63,467 nucleotides of DNA, from assembly GCA_009746045.1 (NCBI GenBank), contig RPFO01002015.1, positions 2,501 through 65,967 of the forward strand. The letters run 5' to 3'. Position 1 is the stretch's first letter, and the number at the start of each line of letters is the position of its first letter. The notes beneath the pieces are model-generated. The model had not been told where the DNA came from. It saw only the letters and a list, made by a program, of their open reading frames with translations, and did not search any database. This stretch comes from Mesostigma viride (taxonomy: Eukaryota; Streptophyta; Mesostigmatophyceae; Mesostigmatales; Mesostigmataceae). Shown in pieces: positions 39,879 through 51,444 of the stretch. The translations under genes and the position numbers were made by a program.

Positions 39879-40786
39879 ATGGTGCAGGAAGAACAACGGC
39901 AGCAGGATTTCCGGTTTCGGCAGTCTGCTGGGGGTTCGATTTCGCCTGAATTGCGTCGTGTCGTTCGGGATCTATCTTTATTGCTTGCAGATCGTCCGCC
40001 TGTTAATCGCAGCTTCGTGCAATTCGTCGACGACCAGGTCGAAGATTGGGAGCGAATTCTGCGGCACGTACAAACCATCGTCATTCCGGAGCACCGGAGC
40101 ATCGACGACCTCGAGCAGGAGCTTCACGGTTTGGTCGGCATCCAGACGGTGATTACAGCAGTAGCTGAGCGAGTGCGGACGGAGTTGGCGGCAAGGCGAG
40201 GAGAGGTTGCGGAGGCAGCTGGCGCAGTGCGACACGAGTTTGTGCCGACAGCAGCGGCGCGGGTGTACCACGTACTTTCGCAGGCGTAATCGGCGACGAG
40301 GGTGTTGCAGCGGGACCAGTTAGGCGTGAACGACGCGGAGCGGAGCATACAGGCGGCTTGCAGAGGTCGGGGCGACAGCGGAAGCCATCACCGGAGGACA
40401 GCGCGCGGCAAGAGTCGGCAGGTTTCCGGAGCGAGCAAGGGTTCCTTTTCAGGAACTGCCCCCCTTCGCGTTCGTGTGACGCGTTGGGAAGAGTTTGCAC
40501 CTCTTGGTACGATAGTGACCTTGAGGTGGGAGCAGGGGGTGTCGCTGGGCTAGGCGACGAGGCACTTGGCGACCACGAGGTGCCAAGATACAATCCGCGG
40601 GGTGCCAACGACGGGTTGTCACCTGTCTACTATACCAACGGTGACGATTCAGTCATCGCGGGCCGACAGCGGGTCGACGACGGCGCAGCGGGTAGCAGGG
40701 TGCCAGAGCTGATTGTGGTGAGCGACAGCGACAGCGACAAGGAGAACCAGGACGCGCCTGGGGCCAGCCGTGGTGGTCTTGCCTGA
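39879..40786 (+). pseudogene. Copia-1 extra ORF upstream of gag, frame-shifted
   Basis: The first 136 residues (39879-40289) are helical and rich in Arg, Val and Glu, with coiled-coil-like spacing. A second frame (about 40290-40786) ends in a Ser/Asp run, VVSDSDSDKENQD. No family recognised. Copia-2 has an ORF in the same place, of similar composition, intact in one frame. Function unknown; it precedes gag and has no zinc knuckle. Confidence 0.5.
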
Positions 40787-40943
40787 GTGGTAACACTTGG
40801 CACTTTCCTTTCTTGTTCAGTAGCTTTATATTGCTGCTTGGCCACTTGGCTGGCTGTAGCAGATCTGAACAGAGGCCATCATGGAGTGATGGAGCTATCA
40901 ACCAACAAGCGGGCTTTATGGGCTTGCGGGGCGCGGCGCTGGG

Positions 40944-42066
40944 ATGGATGGACGAGATGGACGCGATGGACGCGGTGGACGCGATGGACGCGGGGACGGC
41001 CAGGCGCTGGGAGACCAGGCTGAGGTGCCAGATAATCAGAGCCAAGGATCGCAGGGCGGTCAGAACGCGCCAGCCGCAGATCAAGCGGCGCCTAAGCGAC
41101 CGACCGTGGCTGAGGGGTACGCGGTGCTAGGCCAGTTTCAGTCCATCAAGGACAATTGGCAGCCCCGGGATGCTGAGAGGATGTTAGAGGACATGAACTT
41201 GTACACGGAGATATACAACGGTGACAAGCTTCGCATCCTGGCGTCTAGTGCCTACATAAGGCAGTCGGCGAGGCGGCTGTTCAAGTTTGTTCGGGAGCGA
41301 CACGCGGCGGGGGACACCTGGGCGGCGTTTATGACGCGACTCAGGTGTTCCTGAGTGACAAGAGGACCATAGATGGGTCCCACCTGAAGCAAGAATACCT
41401 GGACTACAAGCCCATCAAGGGGCAGCTAGTGGTCCACGCCTTTGAAGACTTCGTCAAGCTGAGGGAGGACGCCATGGCCAAGGGCTTCTTCGTCGCAGAT
41501 CGGATGGCCATGGGCGACTTTCTCAAGTCGCTGCAGCTGGATCCGGTCACCATGGATAATGTGACCATCCACATGCGACAGGTCCATGGCTGGGCAGCCA
41601 TGACGGACCAGTTGTATGAGTGTTTCAGCGGCAAGTACGTGGGTGGTAAGCGCCCTCGTCAGGTGATGAGGAGGCCACTGAACCCACGGTTAAGTCCATG
41701 AGGGGATCGGGCCACGGGGGCCCAGCGCCCTCGAGAGGGCCTGAGACCTCTTCAAGGGGTCGAGGAAGGTCCAGGAGGGGGCGTGACAGAAGGGCTGGAC
41801 GGGGGACCCCGCCGAAGTCGGGACATCCACAGTCCCAGTTTGACTTCAAGAGGGTGGGTGGTCCTCCCAAGGCTGGGCCCAGCAGTGGGACCTCACGGGA
41901 CATCAGTCAGGTGGAATGTTATTTCTGCCAGGGGAAGGGTCACTTCAGGAATGAGTGTCCCTCGTACCTGAGGCAGGAAGGTCAGAGCAAGCCAGCTCAG
42001 GGTGGCAGCAAGGACAAGGCTGGTCCATCCCAGGACAAGGGCAAGGGCAAGGCTGCTGATCATTGA
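40944..42066 (+). pseudogene. Copia-1 gag in three frames
   Basis: Capsid/nucleocapsid region. Frame 1 part (40944-41354), frame 2 part (41345-41701) and frame 3 part (41698-42066) follow each other, so two frame changes lie near 41340 and 41690. The Copia-2 gag aligns with them across the joins by residue pattern (HGF/FNVAD versus GFFVADRMAMGDFLK). A CX2CX4HX4C zinc knuckle lies at 41917-41958. The final part stops at 42064-42066, in the same frame as pol. Confidence 0.7.
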
Positions 42067-42099
42067 CTTGAGCCTGCACACATCCCTGAACCCTGGAGG

Positions 42100-45000
42100 G
42101 TGCCCCCAGGGGTGTGTAATGTAGCTGCTAGTGACAGCAGTGAGGGGCAGCCCCATGCTCTAGTGAAAGAGCCTATTGGACACGATGGGGCAAGCTTGGT
42201 TACCACAGAGAGTATGCCAGCTGTAGCTGCAGTGGTTACTCGCCAACGTGCCCGCCATGGCGGTGCTGAGCCTGAGGTAGGACCTGGTGATGTGGACCCA
42301 GGTGGATCTCAGAAGCATTCTGACCGTGCAGGACTGGCACAGGATGGTCAGGATGAGGATAGGGCTGGAGACAGTCTGACAGGCACGACCCTGGTGCCTC
42401 CTGTACATAAGGGATCTGTACATACCTTGAGTGCTAATAATGACAATAAAAGGTTTTCTCTCTTGTATGACATTGCCTCAAGGTTGCATACCATGTTTGG
42501 CCATGCAGCTCAGTCTTTGCAAGTTGCTAGACGGCTGGGAGGAAGTGAGTTGTACTCCATCTGCCAACAGGTTGCTCAAGCTTGCAAGTGCAGGCTAGTT
42601 GCTAGAAAGCCCAAGCAGTCTCATGCCAGGACTCCTATTTTGCAGCCAGGCCATGTGCAGGTAGATATTCAGAGAATCAGGGGTTTGAAGCTGCTGGTGG
42701 CAGTGGACAGATATACCAAGTACAAGACCCTAGAGATCCTGCCTGACATGGAGAAGCCTACATTGATTGCTGCTCTGAAGTTGACAAGGAGCAGGTACCC
42801 TGGGTTGGAGTTGTTGCAGTGTGACATTCAGTTTGAGTGCTGTGAGAACCTGCCAGAGTTTCCAGAGTTGCTGATTACACCCAGGGAGAGCCACGGCCAG
42901 CAAGGGGTGGTGGAGAGAGCCATCCAAGAGATCAAGACTGTGCTGCTGGTGGAGAGGATTCCAAGGACGTCATCTGCCATTGTGACATCTGCATGGCTAC
43001 GTTCTGTGGAGGACAGGCTGAACCTGAGGACTCCCATGTTCTTTGGTGACATTGCCATCAATCCTCTTATGCTGCATACCAGGATGCTGCCAGCTGATGC
43101 TGAGCAGGCATGGAAGGAGAAGCTAGAGGCCAAGTTCCTCAAGCTGAGGCAGAAAGACAAGGGCTGGAGTGTCCTAGAACCTAACGTTGGACAACAGGTT
43201 GTTGTGTGGAAGGAACCAAGCTTTCCAGGGAAACGTGGCAGCTGGCATGATGGGGTGGTGACCCGAGTAGAAGCCGCTGGCCATAAGTGCTGGGTGGCCA
43301 TTGATGGCTCCCAAGCAGTGCACCGTCTGTCCTGGTCAAAGATCCGTCCCCGGGGAGGTAATCAAGGAGACCTCTTCCAGGTGCCCGCTGGTGTACAAGG
43401 CGGGGGTGACGTGGAGCTTCCTGATCAGGGTGCTACAGCTGTATCGAGCCCTCAGGGTGACCCTGGCCCGGCCCCTGGGGTACCTTCACATACGGTGGTT
43501 GGGCAAGCAGGCGGACAGGCTGCACCTCCGGAACGGCCCGACACCAGGCCTAGGGGTGTGCGTCTATCAGATATTGTACAGGCTTTGCAAAGAGCCAAGA
43601 AGGAGCCTAAGGTGTCCAAGCTTGTCCAGTTGGATGAACCTGAGGTAGCTGCCATGGAGATAGATACCAATGCACAGGTTTCTGTCATGGGACCTCAGCA
43701 TACAGGAGAACTGCTGGTCGGAGAACCAAGTTGCCCCTGGGTGTCTGATTTCAGTGGTAGGACGCATCTAAGGGTGTTGGGAGAGGTTACTGCCCCTGTC
43801 ATGGGTGTGGATGTGACCTTCCTTGTCCTAGAGGACTATGATGGCCCTGTGATTTTGGGTCAGAATTTTCTGGGCAATCCTGGGATTTCTATCAGAGCTA
43901 CAGCTCTGAGAAGAGATGGCTGGGGGATGATTCCCCTAGAAAATTTCAGGACAACATTTCCAGTCAGGTGCAGGGCCAAGCCGGTCAAGGGTGTAAAATG
44001 GGATGAAGGGGAGGTGCCCCCAGCGGCCAGTTTGGTGATTCCAGCTGTGTTGCACCCCAGCAGTATTGGCATAACTCACAGGAGCCTTGCTGCACACTCT
44101 CCTTTGACATATGACCAGCTGGTCCAAGAGATGAGCTCGCCTACTTTGTTTGAGGCTTGGAAGCTCGCCTTCTCCAAGGCATTGGAGGAGTGGTTGCAGT
44201 TTGAGTGTGCTGCACCAACAGACAGACGTCCCCCAGCATCAAGGAAGCTTGCTTTGAGATTTGTGCTGAAGAGGAAGGTTGTGGATGAGGTATCAGTGCC
44301 CCATGTCAGGCCTGTCCTGAATGAGTATCACGGCACGGGGAGTCTGCCAGGAGAGGAGCTATACACGCCAGGGATGCTACACGACACATGGAGAATTTTG
44401 CTATGTCTCTACGTGGGGTTGCTGAACAGGGGAGCAGCTATGTCATCAGTGCTGCTGGACTTCAAGAGGGCATTTTTAAAATCTGATCCAGAAGTGGCCA
44501 GGAGGGTGTGGAAGCAGGATGAGCCTTACTGTGTTGAGGTGCCTGCCATCTGGAAGCTGGAGCTGCATCAACAATTCCTGGTTATTCTGAAGGGCCTGGA
44601 AGGACTCAGGTCGAGCCCAATCATCTGGAGACTCACGCTGCAGGAAGCTCTGATCAGTGAGTGTGGCTTGAGAGTGTCTTCAGTTGATCCCTGTTTGCTG
44701 CTGGCCCAATGGGAGGGTCTGCCAGTGTATGCTAGTTTGCATGGAGATGATCTGCATTTGCTAGCCCCCACGACCTGGCTGAAGAAGTTTATTCCTGTCA
44801 TCAGTGGCAAGTTTTCACTGGGCAAGGAGCTGTGGCAGGAGCCCAACAAGCCTGTAGTGTTCTGTGGAATGCAGGCTACCCTGTTCAGGAGGGACGGGGA
44901 GTGGAGTATCAGGCTTCAGGCTGGAGGAGATTATAAACAGACCATTGTGAAGGCCTTGCCAGAGAAGATCACCCAGGCTGCAGGACCTGAGTTGAGAGGC

Positions 45001-45656
45001 ATGTGGGCCTGGTTTGCCAGCATCTGTGGTCCGTCTTTGATGGTCCATAGCAGAATGCCTGATGAGGTGCTTGAGGATGAGAAGCCTCGAGTCATAGCCC
45101 GGTTGGTGGAGAGTACCCCTGATCTGATTTTGTCTGGGATTGACTTTGCCCAGCCTATCACCTTGGAGATCTTTGTTGACAGTTCCATGGATGCTCGCCA
45201 GGTTACCAAGGTCAGGGGGAGATCTGCTGCTCTGTTTGCTTTTTATCAGAGCAGGGCAAGTTTGTTCAGCTGGTACAGCAGACTGCAGAAGAGGGTCTGT
45301 ATCAGTTCAGATGTGGCAGAATGCAGGGCCATATGCGAGGGGATCCAGTCCAGCCTGTACATAAAGGAGTTAATGCTGGAGCTGGCTTCAGTTACCCCTT
45401 GGACCTTGCAGATGGAGACGTTGTTGCTAACAGACAGCATGGGTATGGTCCAGTTTGTTCACAAGCAGCTGGCCAGAGCCGGGACCTGGATTATTTGTTG
45501 CTGAAGGAGTTGGCCAGTTTGGTTGACTTGAAGCATATCCCTGGCGAGGAGAACCCTGCTGATGCATTGACAAAGCTGCCACACAAGGCCCCAGCCCAGT
45601 ACAATGTACTGAGGAAGCTCATGAATGCTGACTGTCAAGTCGGTCTATCTGTCTAA
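42100..45656 (+). CDS. Copia-1 pol: integrase, retropepsin-like, RT, RNase H
   Basis: Polyprotein of 1,134 residues in the main frame (to 45504). The RNase H tail follows in another frame to 45656 after a shift near 45475. Residues 125-170 look like a divergent integrase zinc-binding region (RLHTMFGH, CKC). The catalytic triad is D189, D242, E272 with HGQQGVVER; the D-E gap is 29 residues, shorter than the usual 35. GKRGSW and RLSWSKIRP form an SH3-like tail. Residues about 510-595 read EIDTNAQVSVMG then VILGQNFLGNPG, a retropepsin pattern with D522-T-N. RT has LLDFKRAFL and the catalytic box HGDD (D883, D884). RNase H starts at IFVDSSMD (D1027). No protease motif is seen before integrase. 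Confidence 0.85.
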
Positions 45657-46385
45657 AAGCTGAGAGCTGGGTGCTTAAGTCTCTGGATATCAGGCTGGGA
45701 GCTTGATTGTACATAATCCTGAGCACACCTTGAGGGGTGAGACATGTCTCTGGTGTGGGAATGTCTGACATTGTCTCTGATGGAGAGATGTCTATCTGGG
45801 GTTTTCATCTCAGTCTGAGGTTTCCCCAGATCTGTGGTTTGTGGGCGGGGTTCGATTCCCTGGTGCCGTCTTAAGGCGGAGTTTCACGGACTGGCTGACC
45901 CATCCACCATGCTGGTGAGGTGGCGACAGGTCCCCTGATTTTCCACGGTTGGAACGAGTATGGGAGCTTGTGTTTTGCATGTGCTTCGCGTAGATGTTGT
46001 GTCTGGTTCGATAAGGGGCAGCAGACCGGCGCCGACTCCCGTCTGGGGGTCAGCAATGTTTTCTGATGAGCTGTTGTGGGTGATCTGTGGGGTTTCGCCT
46101 AAGGTCCTGAAGGTTGTACATACTTCTCAAGTTCTTAGCTGAACACCTATGGGCTGCCACAGTTGGCCAACCTCTTGTACATGGGTAACACAACGAGCCT
46201 CCCGTGAAGGGATAGGGACTCATTGTAATTTGTTTGTGCTCCTGAGCCAGTATGGGTGCTATGTACATATAATAAGGAATCCAAGCTGACTGTCATGCCC
46301 AGCGGGTTGTGACTTGTAGTCGGGGAGGATGTCCAGTACCCATTGTGTGTGTTTGTATGTAGACTTGTGTGAGCTGCTACAGCTC
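45657..46385 (+). other. Copia-1 3' untranslated region
   Basis: About 730 bp between the pol tail and the polypurine tract, with no ORF of note. A GGTTCGATTCC string near 45850 resembles a tRNA T-loop but has no cloverleaf around it. Confidence 0.6.
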
Positions 46386-46403
46386 AAGAAAAGAAAGGAT
46401 TGG
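46386..46403 (+). other. Copia-1 polypurine tract
   Basis: AAGAAAAGAAAGGATTGG abuts the 3' LTR, as expected for the plus-strand primer. Confidence 0.75.
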
Positions 46404-47482
46404 AGTTAACGCCAAGCGCATTGGCGTGATCCTGATTCGGCATATCTCTGCGATTCCAGCGGCACCGGAACGAGTTCATTCCGACAAGTATCAAGAAAGT
46501 TATGGCGTTCCGACTTCCCGGTCGCGCGCGAGCGCGAGCCGGCTGTTCTTCTAAGTCGGACGTGAATATTTGCCGACGACATATGGGGTCGACAGTAATT
46601 CCTGGGCTGACAGGAATTAGGTGCTGTACCTACGACGGTATTGGATTAATACGTCGTACGCAGGAAATAGGAACCTTAACCTGTGGTCTGTTGGTACCGC
46701 AGGCCTAGTCCTGGACTTCTAGGTGCAGATGCAATAATCACTGTGGTGACTGTACTCTGTGGTCACTGTGCCTGTATGGAAGACCTACTGTATAGGAACT
46801 GGGCGCTGTACAGGTAGTGAATACTGTACCGGGGGTGTTATTACTGAGCAGGCCTCCTAGGCTGCTCAGGACTAGCAAGCACAGTGCACAAGTATATAAA
46901 CAATAGGCCAGTGCCAATTGGGTATCTCTTGCGAGCCCGCCTCACGTGTTTTGCCTTGACTTGGCAAGCGCGTGTACAAGCCTCAAGTGTGTGAGCGCTG
47001 TAACATTATCCAATTTTAACAAAGCTCCGTTTCCAACCATATTCACACATTGCTGCATTGCAACCATTAATTAATTAATTAATTAAACTCGTGCTCCCGT
47101 TGGGGAGTCACGGAGCACCGAAGTGCTTTTAATCCCTGTTTGTGCACTACAGGAGAAAGGGCAGAGACCCCCAGTCTCCTTCATGCCAAAGGCATGCCAC
47201 AGCTGCAATCGGGCGCGGCTAGCTAAAGGACAGGCTAGCGATCCGGCAAACTGTGGGTGCAATAAGACCCATGTGAGCATATCATAGCAAGGAGCGTGGG
47301 CAAGTAATCTGAACATAGCCAGGGCGTAGCATGGCTGTACTAGGACTAGGCTAAGGCTATGGCTGGTTGTGTACCGTGCGTTGGCGGCACGTGACTAGGT
47401 GTGTTGGCTCAGCTAGGCAACATTCTAGGCATGGCTGATTGCAACCATATCCTTCACATTGCGTTTGCTAAGAACGTTAACT
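46404..47482 (+). repeat. Copia-1 3' LTR, interrupted
   Basis: Matches the 5' LTR except for about six substitutions, one extra G near 46835 and a 370-bp insertion with its 11-bp duplication. Lengths agree exactly (697+1+370+11=1079). TATATAAA at 46893-46900. Confidence 0.9.
47068..47437 (-). mobile_element. Tailed retroposon (SINE or truncated LINE) in the Copia-1 3' LTR
   Basis: 370 bp flanked by the 11-bp direct repeat ATTGCAACCAT (47057-47067, 47438-47448). One end is a TTAA/TAAT tetranucleotide run, read as the 3' tail on the minus strand. The body has no ORF. Variable-length duplication plus a simple-sequence tail indicates target-primed reverse transcription. Confidence 0.75.
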
Positions 47483-47646
47483 GAAAGTGCCCCCGGGCTT
47501 CCGGGGCAAATTCAGCAAGCGCTGCGGAACTTAGATACTAAAATTTCGTTTTTGGTTCGTACCGTACAGCCAATCATTTTGCGCCCGGATCAAATTGTGA
47601 TCTGGGCACTGAACACGAAAATTTAAGCGGAACGTACGAAACACCA
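47483..47646. other. Short interval between Copia-1 and an inverted LTR piece
   Basis: About 164 bp with several palindromes, for example CCCGGATCA and TGATCTGGG around a short loop near 47583-47608. It may belong to the CACTA-like element whose end lies at 39046. Confidence 0.35.
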
Positions 47647-47925
47647 GTTAACGTTCCTGGCACACGCAATGTGAAGGATATGGTTGCAATGCAGCAATGT
47701 GTGAATATGGTTGGAAACGGAGCTTTGTTAAAATTGGATAATGTTACAGCGCTCACACACTTGAGGCTTGTACACGCGCTTGCCAAGTCAAGGCACAACA
47801 CGTGAGGCGGGCTCGCAAGAGATCTGCCCAAATGGCATTGGCCTATTGTTTATATACTTGTGCACTGTGCTTGCTAGTCCTGAGCAACCTAAGAGGTAGG
47901 CTCAGTAATAACACTCCCGGTACAG
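47647..47925 (-). repeat. Inverted, truncated Copia-1-family LTR fragment
   Basis: Starts AGTTAACGTTCC and continues as a diverged reverse complement of the last 280 or so bp of the Copia-1 LTR, breaking off at GGTACAG. More diverged than the two Copia-1 LTRs are from each other, so it is older. Confidence 0.85.
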
Positions 47926-48672
47926 TGTTGAAAGAACTAATGGGTTTGCCTTCTACAATGCTTGTGATTGGAACCCAAATGTGCCTGTCCTTGCAGGTAC
48001 AGGCTATGGAGGATGGAAGCAAATAGACAGAGACTCAGTTTGAGGCAGAATGATAGTGAGGAGTACCTTAGGCAAGGCTCCTCAGTTGTTTTATTAACTC
48101 GAGGAAAAAACACAGGCAGAAAACTGGAATGACCTGATTGGCTGGCTAGGAATGTGCCTAGGAATATTCTCATGTAATACTCAGGCCACCAATCAGGTTA
48201 GGTCAGTGTACAGGCTACCAATCAGATCTAGACAAGAATAAATCTTATCTTGTAACTGCTGTACAGCCTTATCTTGTAACTGATGTACAGCCTTAACTTG
48301 TAACTGCTGCACAGTAATCTAACTATTTAATAAAAGATCTCTCTATGTGTGATCTGATGATGATGAAGTAAATCTGGCGTGAACATATCAGCGCCACATC
48401 TGACATGCACAGTGTACATGTCAATCAGTCAGCTGTCCTGTCATAGATTCTCATCTGACATGTCATAGGTCAGCTGACATAGACAGATTTGTCAGCTGCC
48501 TATAAGGATCCACTTGGCATAGGTACTAATCCCTGATTACTAAAACTGACCACAACTTTCTCATTTGTAGGCCAAATCCAACGGGATAAAAAGCAGTGGC
48601 TCCTGTACAAGAGCCTCTATCTATCTAGCCAGGTCAGGTGGGTACAAATACAAGGACCATGTCCTTGACACC
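47926..48672 (-). repeat. Probable LTR of another, minus-strand retrotransposon
   Basis: Interrupts the LTR fragment right after TACAG, starts TGTTGAAAG, ends CCTTGACA, and is followed by CCCCCCTTAC (a polypurine tract on the minus strand). A 25-bp repeat lies at 48243-48316. The partner LTR and coding region were not found. Boundaries are inferred from TG/CA ends and the tract. Confidence 0.4.
48243..48316. repeat. Three tandem copies of a 25-bp unit
   Basis: CTTATCTTGTAACTGCTGTA-like units in tandem, inside the probable LTR; candidate U3 promoter repeats. Confidence 0.7.
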
Positions 48673-50470
48673 CCCCTTACAACACATCACCTTGCTCTAG
48701 TGCTATCCTGTCAAGTATAACACTTAGAGGAAGAAAAAGCTCTCAGCCATAGCTAAGTCAAGCCTTGACCAAACATAGGACTCTAGAATTAAATTCAGTA
48801 CTCACTATCAAGGTGACATTTGGGTACAACCTTGACACCCCCCTTACCCACATGGCACCAAACCAAAAATGGGATGCAACCCAGGCCAGTGGTAAGGATC
48901 AAACACTAACTGATCACGGGTAAGTGGGCGAAAAACATCCACCCCCCTCGCTAGCAAACACCGTGGTCAAAGTAGTCAAAAGACGATCTCCACGGAAACT
49001 GGAAACTGGAACTCCGGACCGGTGACGCGCCGAGTGTCCAACCAAAGCAGCAGGAAAGATTGCCGCATCGCCCAGCAACTAGCATGTGTTGCCAAGTCAA
49101 AAACTTCGTTGGGAAGATGCGCTTTGGATCACACCCCCCTCACTCTAGCGTCGCCTGAAAACATGAAGAAACACACAAAATGCTCTAACACAGGCAAACT
49201 CTTAGACAATGCAGGGGACATGATGGACGATTAACGCATAAAACATGTGATTAACGACATAAAGTATCCGACCTACGGCAGAGCACCAACAGTGAACAAG
49301 GAGCAGAACAGGTAGTCCTTACACACCTTAATCACACAGGTAACTAACATAAACCGACATAGTCAGGGATCTTAGCATTAGCCAACATGAACGAACTGAA
49401 AAGACAGCTCTTATTAACCAACGATAGTTGAAAGCGACTAAAAACGGGACATGAAGCGACGACAAAGTCAGGAGCACAAACGCAGGCTATGTACAAAAGA
49501 CACAACCGCAAACTGCATGAACAAACCTAGCATGCAACGAGAAAGTATGCCCTAAGAATGGGCAACACACACGACATGAAATGAACGTGCAGATTGACCA
49601 CAAAAAGGGTCAGCAAGAACGGAGACATGGCCAGCAAACCGGCGCTAGCCAAACGTACCAAGATTACAAAGAACTTGGAAAACATACCATTGCTGGTAGA
49701 AGAACGTCATGGGGACGATGAACACAGGTGGTCTAGAACTCAAATAACGCATCCCGACGAAGCGCCATGAAAAAGTCTAGCAGAAACAAAGCAAGACTAT
49801 GCGAGATGCATAAGGCCGGAAGGACCCCGCACCTAACAGCACAATAGACCACAAAATATTCGTGTCTAAAGCAATTTTTCACGAACGAAAAACAGTGGCG
49901 ACTTGAGATCATAGGGGTTAGTTAAGCTAGCTATCAAATTCCCAACGAACGTGACCATAGCGCATCCCCAAAAATCGCCATGAAAATAGCGGAAGCAGGG
50001 CTCCCGCACCGACCGCCTTAGTGCTCAAGGCAGCACTTGTGCAGGCAACTTGTTGGCTCAGCACAGTCCCAAAATTGACAGGGACACGTGGCAGCCGACG
50101 ACTCCAGCTCCAGGACTTGGCTCCAGGACTGGGCTTGGACTTGGTGCATCTGGTGGCCTCCCCTCACCAGGAATTCCCCCCGCAGCAAAATCCAAAATGC
50201 TGGCGCCCGAGACGCGCCACGCCAAACCCCCACTTGATTCTGGCCAGGGAGCAAAACCGTCACGCAGCAGCCAGCAGGCTTGGTGACGTCTGCGTGTTGG
50301 CACTAGGCCAAACGATGCCAGGCTGGGAAAGCTCTCCCAGCACGCCACGTAGGTTGACATCCATGGACAACGGCAAGCCAGGTGAGCTCGCCGCTGGAGG
50401 GGTCAGGGAAACTGGTGGAGCAGAGTCCACCTGATCTGGCACGAGAGGGCTATAAGTAGTACTGCCCGAC
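48673..50470. other. AC-rich stretch without coding features
   Basis: About 1.8 kb rich in A and C on the plus strand, with only short frames. CCTTGACACCCCCCTTAC occurs at both about 48665 and 48830, so the retrotransposon end may be partly duplicated. Probably the untranslated interior of the element whose LTR lies to the left. Confidence 0.35.
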
Positions 50471-51156
50471 TGTAACGAACCCATCTGGGTCGTGCGAAAG
50501 ATCCTATTGTTAAGGTAGGTTATTCCCGGTTTCTTGGCTAACCACGACCACTCTCTGGGAGTGGGATTAACGGAACAGGCGTGGCTTTAGGCCTGTTACG
50601 GCTCGCGTTGATTAATATTGCATTAATCTACACAATCCACATTTAGGATGGAGCTACCAAATGCAGTTGGAATTATGCCCCAGGTTCAGACAGGTGATAA
50701 CACACACTTTATTCCGAACCAAGAGGACGAGACTCTCGTCCTCGGACCAATTTCACCTAGGTCTGCCACCAGGCTGGCAAGGGGCGCCGACATGGCGCCG
50801 GCCTTCCAGAGAATTCCGAAACATGCAGTCCACACAAGATCCTCGGGTCGACATCGACCCTCGCCAGGCTACAGAATCCACGCATGGGTACAATATCTCA
50901 ACCAGCTATAAAGTACGCAGCGCGGCGCGACTGCACCGGCCTACTAGCTCTAGAAGATCTCGTACATCAACCTAGGCCCAAAATAACCGGTCCAAATCAC
51001 ACAAACTATCATAGTTCCATACAAAAGTCCTGACCAAGGGACAATTCCCAAATTAAGTCCCGAAATGAGTCCCAAAGTCCTACGGACTATGACAACAAGC
51101 CAAAATACATAATTTATTCCATTGTTGCGCCCGTTCCAAGGGTCGGGTTCGCAACA
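50471..51156 (-). repeat. Gypsy 3' LTR
   Basis: 686 bp with ends TGTAACGAACCC and GGGTTCGCAACA, a near-perfect 12-bp terminal inverted repeat with TG/CA ends. The partner LTR is outside the window. Confidence 0.8.
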
Positions 51157-51176
51157 CTCCTCCCCCTCCCCGGGGG
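51157..51176 (-). other. Gypsy polypurine tract
   Basis: On the minus strand GGGGAGGGGGAGGAG directly precedes the LTR TGTTGCG. Confidence 0.75.
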
Positions 51177-51444
51177 ACGGTAGTCCCTACCGTCATGTAG
51201 AGAAGGACCAGCAACTAAAGAGAGAAAGCACACAACAAACATGCTACTAACCACACAGGGTTATTCTACTTGCCACGCAGGGCAAAAATCAGATTGACCA
51301 TAGGGGTACTATGTCCCAGCCCATGTTCACCCATCGGACTAGTAAAACCAATTCCCCCAGAACTTGCCACACAGGGGCAAGCCTTGACGTAGTCAAATAA
51401 TGGAATCCTTCCAGCTATCACCGTACCACCGCCGACCCTCCTGG

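Larger units (their letters stand above)
39089..47482 (+). mobile_element. Copia-1, near full-length LTR retrotransposon
   Basis: Bounded by LTRs at 39089-39785 and 46404-47482 and by the 5-bp duplication GAAAG (39084-39088, 47483-47487). LTR ends are AGTTAACG and CGTTAACT rather than TG and CA. Order: LTR, extra ORF, gag with zinc knuckle, integrase, retropepsin-like domain, reverse transcriptase, RNase H, untranslated region, polypurine tract, LTR. Apart from one insertion, the LTRs differ by about six substitutions and one 1-bp indel, so the insertion is recent; yet gag, the extra ORF and the pol end all show frame changes. Confidence 0.9.

Noticed and set aside
42064-42100. Gag stop readthrough as the gag-pol mechanism
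   Set aside because: In Copia-1 gag and pol share a frame across one stop, but in Copia-2 they are in different frames, so no conserved mechanism can be claimed.
45845-45870. tRNA T-arm-like GGTTCGATTCC
   Set aside because: No matching acceptor, D or anticodon arms around it; lies in the Copia-1 untranslated region.
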